7,054 nucleotides of DNA from Bacteroidota bacterium (GTDB lineage: Bacteria > Bacteroidota > Ignavibacteria > T3Sed10-11): the NCBI GenBank assembly GCA_007128495.1, contig SKXH01000209.1:1-7054 (forward strand). Reading direction: 5' to 3'. The notes beneath the pieces were generated by a model. It had not been told where the DNA came from. It ran no database searches and saw nothing but the letters and a program-made list of their open reading frames with translations. Shown piece after piece: positions 1 to 4,146 of this stretch. The translations under genes were made by a program, and so were the position numbers. Position 1 is the stretch's first letter. The number at the start of each line of letters is the position of its first letter.

Positions 1-6
1 CTCAAC

Positions 7-148
7 TACCGAATAGCGTAGTTGATAGAGCATCAGCTTCTTCCAAAATGGCCTGCGAACGAAGTGAGCAGCAGCCATTTTGAGAATCCCGCTGCTTTTT
101 AGCGGGACCAAGCTGAGGGTCACGGGTTCGAACCCCGTCTCCCGCTCA
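7..148 (+). pseudogene. tRNA-Gly(CCC)-like sequence interrupted in the anticodon loop
   Basis: The 3' part is a good tRNA half. It has a T arm (stem 122-126 with 134-138, loop TTCGAAC), a 3' acceptor strand CTCCCGC (139-145), discriminator T146 and then CA. An anticodon stem TCAGCTT (33-39) pairs perfectly with AAGCTGA (110-116). Removing 41-107 rebuilds the loop TTCCCAA, giving anticodon CCC, which fits glycine along with the U discriminator. The 5' part is degenerate. The expected acceptor strand GCGGGAG is absent (TACCGAA is there instead), and the D stem (16-19 with 28-31) has a mismatch. Bases 2-9 and 18-25 instead form a competing 8-bp hairpin. I infer a tRNA relic, a rearranged tRNA, or an assembly chimera; a functional tRNA is less likely. 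Confidence 0.55.
41..107 (+). repeat. 67-nt double-hairpin insert within the tRNA-like sequence
   Basis: Two adjacent hairpins fill the interruption. The first pairs CAAAATGGC (44-52) with GCCATTTTG (74-82), extended by CTGC (53-56) with GCAG (68-71). The second pairs TCCCGCT (87-93) with AGCGGGA (101-107) around the loop GCTTTTT. CCAA occurs at both edges (43-46 and 108-111), so a 4-bp target duplication is possible but could be chance. The length and paired palindromes resemble REP/MITE-like dispersed elements. It is far too short for a group I intron. A mobile origin is inference, because copy number cannot be seen in one window. Confidence 0.5.
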
Positions 149-174
149 AGAAGATTCCGCTCTGGAAAATGAAG

Positions 175-203
175 TTGCACATTAAAGAAATAAGTTCTAT
201 ATT
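175..203 (+). promoter_or_regulatory. Candidate promoter for the riboswitch-controlled operon
   Basis: TTGCAC (175-180) and TATATT (198-203) are separated by 17 bp. The -10 matches TATAAT at five of six positions; the -35 is weak. Transcription would begin near 210, about 35 nt before the riboswitch aptamer. Position and spacing fit, but the region is AT-rich and a chance match is possible. If the host is a Bacteroidota, its main sigma factor would use a different consensus. Confidence 0.33.
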
Positions 204-243
204 TAACAGCAAATTTTCTTTAGTGTTATCGTTCTTTTAAATA

Positions 244-440
244 AACAACGTCGGTGTCACGCCTCAGGGCGTGATTAACAAGGGAATTCCGTGAAAACCG
301 GAAGCTGCCCCGCAACTGTGAGTGACTATCGAACGGCATCAAATAACCACTGTTTCGCTTGCGATTCAAAAAGATATCGCGATCGGGACGGGAAGGCGAT
401 GCCGCCAAAGTCATAAGCCAGGAGACCTACCGGTGTTGTT
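244..440 (+). promoter_or_regulatory. Cobalamin (B12) riboswitch aptamer
   Basis: The conserved core of the cobalamin riboswitch is readable. A closing P1 helix forms between AACAAC (244-249) and GTTGTT (435-440). A hairpin pairs GTCACGCC (256-263) with GGCGTGAT (268-275). It is followed by AAGGGAA and by the segment CCGTGAAAACCGGAAGC, then GCCCCGCAACTGT, then CCACTG and GGGAAGG. The 3' B12 box AGCCAGGAGACCTACC (416-431) differs at one position from the usual AGYCAGGAGACCTGCC. It precedes three same-strand genes ending in a BtuB-like receptor, which fits B12-repressed uptake. Confidence 0.96.
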
Positions 441-523
441 CCATCCAGCTTTCGAGGGAAAGGTATGGGGAATATCGATTGATTATTGAATATTGTTGAT
501 TGATTATTGTACCCCGACTTTCC
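441..523 (+). promoter_or_regulatory. Riboswitch expression platform: P13-like hairpin and antiterminator
   Basis: Just after P1, CCAT (441-444) pairs with ATGG (465-468) and CTTTC (449-453) pairs with GAAAG (458-462) around the loop GAGG, giving a P13-like hairpin. The same 3' strand can instead pair with the 5' arm of the downstream terminator. Bases 457-470 pair with 512-523 through eleven Watson-Crick pairs and one G-U, with two bulged bases. The two folds exclude each other. The sequence-level reading is that ligand-bound RNA keeps the P13-like hairpin and frees 512-523 for the terminator. Without ligand, the antiterminator forms and the operon is read through. Confidence 0.7.
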
Positions 524-588
524 GATTTGTGAAGGTTGGGGTTTTTTGTATTTATTATTGTATAATGAATATTGTTTATTGATCATTA
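477..588 (+). repeat. Short AT-rich direct repeats flanking the terminator
   Basis: GATTGATTATTG occurs at 477-488 and again at 498-509, a 21-bp period. The 23-bp stretch at 487-509 recurs on the far side of the terminator at 566-588 with 20 of 23 bases identical. The terminator therefore sits between imperfect direct repeats. The first set forms the loop of the antiterminator fold. TATAAT at 561-566 lies 18 bp after TTGGGG (537-542) and could be a weak internal promoter bypassing the riboswitch, but in such AT-rich DNA this is weak evidence. Confidence 0.6.
512..547 (+). terminator. Rho-independent terminator of the B12 riboswitch
   Basis: An 11-bp stem pairs CCCCGACTTTC (512-522) with GAAGGTTGGGG (531-541). 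It has two G-U pairs and an 8-nt loop, and is followed directly by six T residues (542-547). It lies between the aptamer and the first gene, 74 nt before the ATG, as expected for a transcription-attenuation riboswitch. Confidence 0.92.
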
Positions 589-620
589 CCGGAAATAACC
601 AAGGATCATTCAACTAATCA

Positions 621-1286
621 ATGAAGAAAACTGTAATGTCATGGAGTGGTGGGAAGGATAGCGTGCTTACACTTCGGGAAATACAACATAACAGCGAGTA
701 TGAGGTTGTTTCATTATTGACTACCATTACCGAGGGACACGATCGCATCAGTATGCACGGGGTACGGACATTGTTGCTTGAACAACAGGCAGAAGTGCTC
801 AATATTCGATTGCACAAAGTGTATATTCCGAAAGACGCAAACAACGAGACTTATGAAAAAAGTATGCTCGAGGGTTTAGCTATTTATCCCGCGCTTGATG
901 TTATAACAATTGCCTTCGGTGATGTTTTTCTTGAAGATGTGAGAGAATACCGCGAGAATCTGATTGCTAAAACTCAGTTGCAATCTGTTTATCCTCTCTG
1001 GAAAAAGGATACTACACAGCTTATGAATGATTTTCTTAGGAGTGGATACAAGTCGGTTATTGTCTGTGTCGATACTAAAAAATTGCCGGAATCGTTTTTA
1101 GGTAAAACCATTGATGAAACATTAATAAAATCGCTGCCTGATGAAGTAGACCCGAGCGGAGAACACGGCGAATTTCATACATTTGTATATGACGGTCCCG
1201 GATTTTTACAACCGGTAAAATTTGCTATAGGTGAAATAGAACGAAAAGGTCAATTTAGTTTTTGCGATTTAGTACCTGATAATTAA
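621..1286 (+). CDS. PP-loop ATPase, Dph6 / COG2102 (diphthine-ammonia ligase-like) family
   Basis: This 221-residue protein carries the PP-loop SGGKDS (residues 9-14) right after the first beta strand. Other family landmarks follow in order: HGVR (46-49), FGD (99-101), YPLW (124-127) and the C-terminal signature GEHGEFHTFVYDGP (180-193). The PP-loop adenylates a substrate; eukaryotic and archaeal Dph6 uses this to amidate diphthine on EF2 with ammonium. Bacteria have no diphthamide, so the true substrate is unknown. As first gene after a B12 riboswitch, 39 nt ahead of the membrane protein, it is likely tied to corrinoid uptake or processing (inference). I recall the family consensus before GE as DPCGE; here it is DPSGE. 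AAGGAT (601-606) is a distant ribosome site. The start is kept because KKTV forms the strand leading to the PP-loop. The family is confident; the function is not. Confidence 0.88.
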   Translation: MKKTVMSWSGGKDSVLTLREIQHNSEYEVVSLLTTITEGHDRISMHGVRTLLLEQQAEVLNIRLHKVYIPKDANNETYEKSMLEGLAIYPALDVITIAFGDVFLEDVREYRENLIAKTQLQSVYPLWKKDTTQLMNDFLRSGYKSVIVCVDTKKLPESFLGKTIDETLIKSLPDEVDPSGEHGEFHTFVYDGPGFLQPVKFAIGEIERKGQFSFCDLVPDN

Positions 1287-1325
1287 CGAATCACAAATAA
1301 CCATTAACAAATCAGGAGATACATC

Positions 1326-1856
1326 ATGAACAAGACAAAACTTCTCATCATCGTTGCTATAATCGGCGTTGCGGCATTATTCCGCTTTTTACCGCATCCG
1401 CCCAACTTTGTACCGCTTACGGCAATTGCTCTGTTTGCCGGTGCATATATCACCGATAAACGGCTGGCATTCCTCATCCCGATCGGGGCAATGTTCATCA
1501 GTGACATGATCATCGGTTTTCATAATACGATGCTGTTTGTGTATATAAGTCTGCTTGCCGTCGTAGGTATCGGTTTCTTACTGCAAAACCGTAAGCGGGT
1601 TGCGCCGATCGCACTGGCAACTGTATCCGGTTCGCTGCTCTTTTTCATTGTTACGAATTTCGGCGTATGGCTGATGACAGCAATGTACCCGAAGACACTT
1701 GAAGGACTCATCTCTTGCTATGTTGCAGCGATTCCGTTTTTCCGGACAGCGCTTGCGGGCGATATCGTATACGTAACTCTTCTATTCGGCAGTTTTGCAC
1801 TTGCACAACGATGGGTGCCTGTGCTGCGTGCAGAGGAAGTTCCGGTAAAAAACTGA
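1326..1856 (+). CDS. Small polytopic membrane protein, DUF6580-like putative transporter
   Basis: This 176-residue protein is very hydrophobic with about six membrane segments, at roughly residues 5-22, 29-45, 47-65, 68-87, 94-117 and 134-160. The segment RFLPHPPNFVPLTAIALF (20-37) and a short SD motif at the end of the third segment resemble the DUF6580 family, named from memory rather than a search. Size and topology also match the substrate-binding S components of ECF transporters. AGGAG (1314-1318) lies 7 nt before the ATG, a good ribosome site. The gene is 39 nt after the PP-loop ATPase and 22 nt before the BtuB-like receptor, so the three probably share the riboswitch-controlled transcript. 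I infer a role in moving cobalamin or a precursor across the inner membrane. No ATPase or EcfT partner is encoded nearby, so the mechanism is open. Confidence 0.8.
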   Translation: MNKTKLLIIVAIIGVAALFRFLPHPPNFVPLTAIALFAGAYITDKRLAFLIPIGAMFISDMIIGFHNTMLFVYISLLAVVGIGFLLQNRKRVAPIALATVSGSLLFFIVTNFGVWLMTAMYPKTLEGLISCYVAAIPFFRTALAGDIVYVTLLFGSFALAQRWVPVLRAEEVPVKN

Positions 1857-1878
1857 ATTTTTAATATTGGAGATGATG

Positions 1879-3843
1879 ATGAGATTTATTTTTGTTATAT
1901 TTTTATTATTTATTACAAAGGGATATGGAGCTGCCGGAGATGTGGATACCCTTGATACGGAAATACAACCGTCGCTGCACGTAGCGTTTAATGACGTTGT
2001 TGTAACTGCCACCCGAACACAATTGCCTGTATGGCGTTCCCCTGTGCCGGTATCGCTCATTGGTGGTGCCGATCTGGAACGGCGCGGTGGGGTGACTATA
2101 GCAGATGCCCTTGAGCGATCGGAACCGCTCATATTAAGACGATACGGTGCAGGAGCAGCTTTAACGACAATGTCAATCCGCGGCGTTGCCGCCGATCAGA
2201 CGGTTATTTTATTGAACGGTATTCGAATCAATTCACCGCAAAACGGACTGGTTGATCTGAGCACAATTCCGGTAAGCGGTATTGAACGGATAGAAATTGC
2301 CCGCGGCGGTGCGTCCTCACTTTATGGCAATCATGCGATGGGTGGTGTGGTGAACATCATCACACGAAGTGCTGGATATGACCGGCCGGTCGTTGATCTC
2401 CAGGCCGGCGGCGGTTCATACGGATTACGCCGGATGAATGTACAAAGCAGGATTAATTCATCGACGATCGATCTGTCATTTGGATTAGGAAGAGATCAAT
2501 CCGACGGTGATTTCACGTATCTCGATACGTTTAATAACGATAAGCCGATTCAACGGGAAAATGCCGATTATGTGCAAAGCTTTGCAACGATCGACGGTCA
2601 CGCACGAATCGACGGCGAAACAACGGTCAGGTTATTTGCCCGTTATTCACAAGCGGATCGTGGTTTGCCCGGTCCATATTTCGGTCAACAAGCAGATGAC
2701 CGGCAGGAGGATGAGCATCTTCATTCGGGAATTGTTATTTCAAGGATCATTGCCGATGATGTACTCCTTGAATTTCGTCCCTTTCTGATATACAGCGATA
2801 TATTCTACATAAGTCCCGAATGGAATTTCGAGAGCAGGTCAATCAACCGGCAATACGGTGCGACCTTCGACGTGAATGCACGGCTTACAGCTGATCTTTT
2901 GGTAACGTTCGGCGGCGAGCTGAGCGATGCAACTGTCGATGCAGATGATCTCACAGGAGATGTAGAACGGGTTAATACCGTTGCTTACCTGAGCGGTGAT
3001 TGGACGTTGCCCTCAATTGGCAATATTCAAACGAACGTGTTTCCTTCCATTCGATATGATCGTTTTTCCAATAATCACGACGAGGGAGATCGGCGATTGT
3101 ATGAGGAGCTGACATGGAAAATTGGTGCAACTGTTCAACCTTTTGAATATGAACGATTTCTTGTGCGAGGATCCATCGGAAGGAATTTCAAAGCTCCCGG
3201 ATTAAATGATATGTACTGGGTGCCGGGTGGTAATGAAGAGCTCAGCCCGGAACGTTCCTTAAGTTACGATGCCGGAGTGCGTTTCATTTTCCCGTTTGTT
3301 AATGATCTGTCCTTTGATGCGGGTATCTTTTCAATCCGAACGGACGATAGAATTATATGGCTGCCCGATGATGAAACGCAGATATGGAGTCCGGTCAACT
3401 TACGTAAAGTGCACGCAGATGGTTTCGAGTTCGACCTTCGCTGGCGTCCCGATGTACTACCTGTCCGTATCGGAGCATCGTACACCTATCAGTATGTCAG
3501 GCAGTTTTTAACCGATGAAGAAACCGGCCTTGAAGAAACGAAACAGCTACCGTATGTTCCTCATCATCTGGTTACGGGCGAAATTGGTTATGACATAGGT
3601 GAATTGAGATTATCGGTGTTTCCGAGATATAACAGCAACCGGTATGCAGACGAAGAGAATGAACAGACACTTGACCGATATTTTATGGTGGATATACGGA
3701 GTGATTATACCGTTCACCTCGGTACGTTGTCGGCAGTAATCGGTTTCGATGTAAGAAATGTGTTCGATAAAGAGTATCATGTAATTCAGAACTATCCGAT
3801 GCCGGGCAGAAACTATGAAGTAAATGTGCGGCTTCGTTATTAA
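1879..3843 (+). CDS. btuB: TonB-dependent outer-membrane cobalamin receptor (BtuB-like)
   Basis: The protein would bind corrinoids outside the cell and import them through a 22-stranded barrel using TonB energy. From ATG 1879 it has 654 residues, slightly longer than E. coli BtuB. A signal peptide covers about residues 1-18, with a hydrophobic core FIFVIFLLFI. The TonB box DVVVTAT is at 39-45. The plug (about 50-165) includes SIRGVAADQTVILLNGIRI and ends in GGVVNIITR. In the barrel, NFKAPGLNDMYW (436-447) and LSPERS (455-460) are typical of these receptors. The C terminus ends in the aromatic Y expected for BAM insertion. GGAG (1869-1872) sits 6 nt before ATG 1879, so this start is preferred over ATG 1873, ATG 1876 or an in-frame TTG at 1867. 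The upstream B12 riboswitch supports cobalamin as substrate; without it the protein could only be called a vitamin or siderophore receptor. Confidence 0.93.
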   Translation: MRFIFVIFLLFITKGYGAAGDVDTLDTEIQPSLHVAFNDVVVTATRTQLPVWRSPVPVSLIGGADLERRGGVTIADALERSEPLILRRYGAGAALTTMSIRGVAADQTVILLNGIRINSPQNGLVDLSTIPVSGIERIEIARGGASSLYGNHAMGGVVNIITRSAGYDRPVVDLQAGGGSYGLRRMNVQSRINSSTIDLSFGLGRDQSDGDFTYLDTFNNDKPIQRENADYVQSFATIDGHARIDGETTVRLFARYSQADRGLPGPYFGQQADDRQEDEHLHSGIVISRIIADDVLLEFRPFLIYSDIFYISPEWNFESRSINRQYGATFDVNARLTADLLVTFGGELSDATVDADDLTGDVERVNTVAYLSGDWTLPSIGNIQTNVFPSIRYDRFSNNHDEGDRRLYEELTWKIGATVQPFEYERFLVRGSIGRNFKAPGLNDMYWVPGGNEELSPERSLSYDAGVRFIFPFVNDLSFDAGIFSIRTDDRIIWLPDDETQIWSPVNLRKVHADGFEFDLRWRPDVLPVRIGASYTYQYVRQFLTDEETGLEETKQLPYVPHHLVTGEIGYDIGELRLSVFPRYNSNRYADEENEQTLDRYFMVDIRSDYTVHLGTLSAVIGFDVRNVFDKEYHVIQNYPMPGRNYEVNVRLRY

Positions 3844-3884
3844 TGACTTACAAGAAAAATACTTGCACAAAAAGCAAAAATCAG

Positions 3885-3938
3885 CCGCGAATCTCCACGA
3901 ATTGTCACTATTAAAAAGATATTCGTGTAGATTCGTGG
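3885..3938. repeat. Long inverted repeat downstream of btuB
   Basis: An 18-position stem pairs 3885-3902 with 3921-3938 around an 18-nt loop. There is one mismatch (C3895 against T3928) and one G-U pair. The core arms are CGAATCTCCACGAAT and ATTCGTGTAGATTCG. There is no T-tract after it, so it is not a classical intrinsic terminator. It could protect the 3' end of the operon mRNA or be a dispersed palindromic repeat. The sequence alone does not decide between these. Confidence 0.75.
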
Positions 3939-3985
3939 GAGTCAATTTGGCTGCGCCTGCCCGCCGTCATTTCGGCATGCGATCA

Positions 3986-4029
3986 CGGATGCAGGGTGGA
4001 TCTGCCGCGGCGGGTTTGCCCTACATCCG
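3986..4029 (+). repeat. GC-rich imperfect hairpin, continuous only with G-U pairs
   Basis: Bases 3986-4006 pair with 4009-4029. The outer part is GGATG/CATCC, one C-A mismatch, then AGGG/CCCT. The inner part runs to a CGCG tip using five G-U pairs and no further mismatch. Those wobble pairs exist only in plus-strand RNA, since the minus strand would have A-C mismatches. A weak T-rich stretch (ATTTCTT, 4031-4037) follows, so it might act as a poor terminator for the B12 operon. A competing 7-bp pairing exists between CCCGCCG (3960-3966) and CGGCGGG (4008-4014). The GC content stands out from its surroundings. Confidence 0.6.
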
Positions 4030-4146
4030 GATTTCTTGAACGTCAAACTGGAATCTTGAGAGGAGAGGGGAGGTTACGGAATCTGTATAAAGGTATATCC
4101 GGCCGGTGAAGTATTCTTTCGAAAGAGTTCTTTGTATATTAATAAA

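Larger units (their letters stand above)
3844..4146. other. Convergent intergenic region without a convincing gene
   Basis: This 303-bp gap lies between two converging genes. It holds two strong hairpin-forming elements (3885-3938 and 3986-4029), a GC-rich patch around 3950-4030 in otherwise AT-rich DNA, and a purine-rich run (4058-4073). It also has two short perfect palindromes, CCGGCCGG (4099-4106) and TCTTTCGAAAGA (4115-4126). No classical hairpin plus T-tract terminator was found on either strand. The only sizeable reading frame runs through the hairpins and looks non-coding. Confidence 0.7.

Noticed and set aside
41..107. Group I or archaeal-type tRNA intron
   Set aside because: It is far too short for a group I intron and lacks its core. 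Bulge-helix-bulge introns are archaeal, whereas the riboswitch, BtuB and GlnD indicate a bacterium.
477..588. CRISPR-like repeats
   Set aside because: Repeats are imperfect, AT-rich, irregularly spaced and separated by a terminator, with no unique spacers of constant length.
326..613. 95-residue minus-strand frame over the riboswitch
   Set aside because: It runs through the structured aptamer, the terminator and AT repeats, whose conservation is explained by RNA structure.
614..844. Minus-strand frame opposite the PP-loop gene
   Set aside because: The opposite strand encodes clear PP-loop family motifs; this frame has none.
1867..1878. TTG 1867, ATG 1873 or ATG 1876 as the btuB start
   Set aside because: They overlap or crowd the GGAG ribosome site. 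ATG 1879 has 6-nt spacing and begins directly with a signal peptide.
3824..4039. 71-residue plus-strand frame after btuB
   Set aside because: It begins within the btuB 3' end and passes through both hairpin elements, with no ribosome site and an implausible composition.
4115..4126. Perfect palindrome TCTTTCGAAAGA near the glnD end as a terminator or operator
   Set aside because: There is no room for a loop and no T-tract in either direction, and nothing ties it to a regulator. It may be chance.
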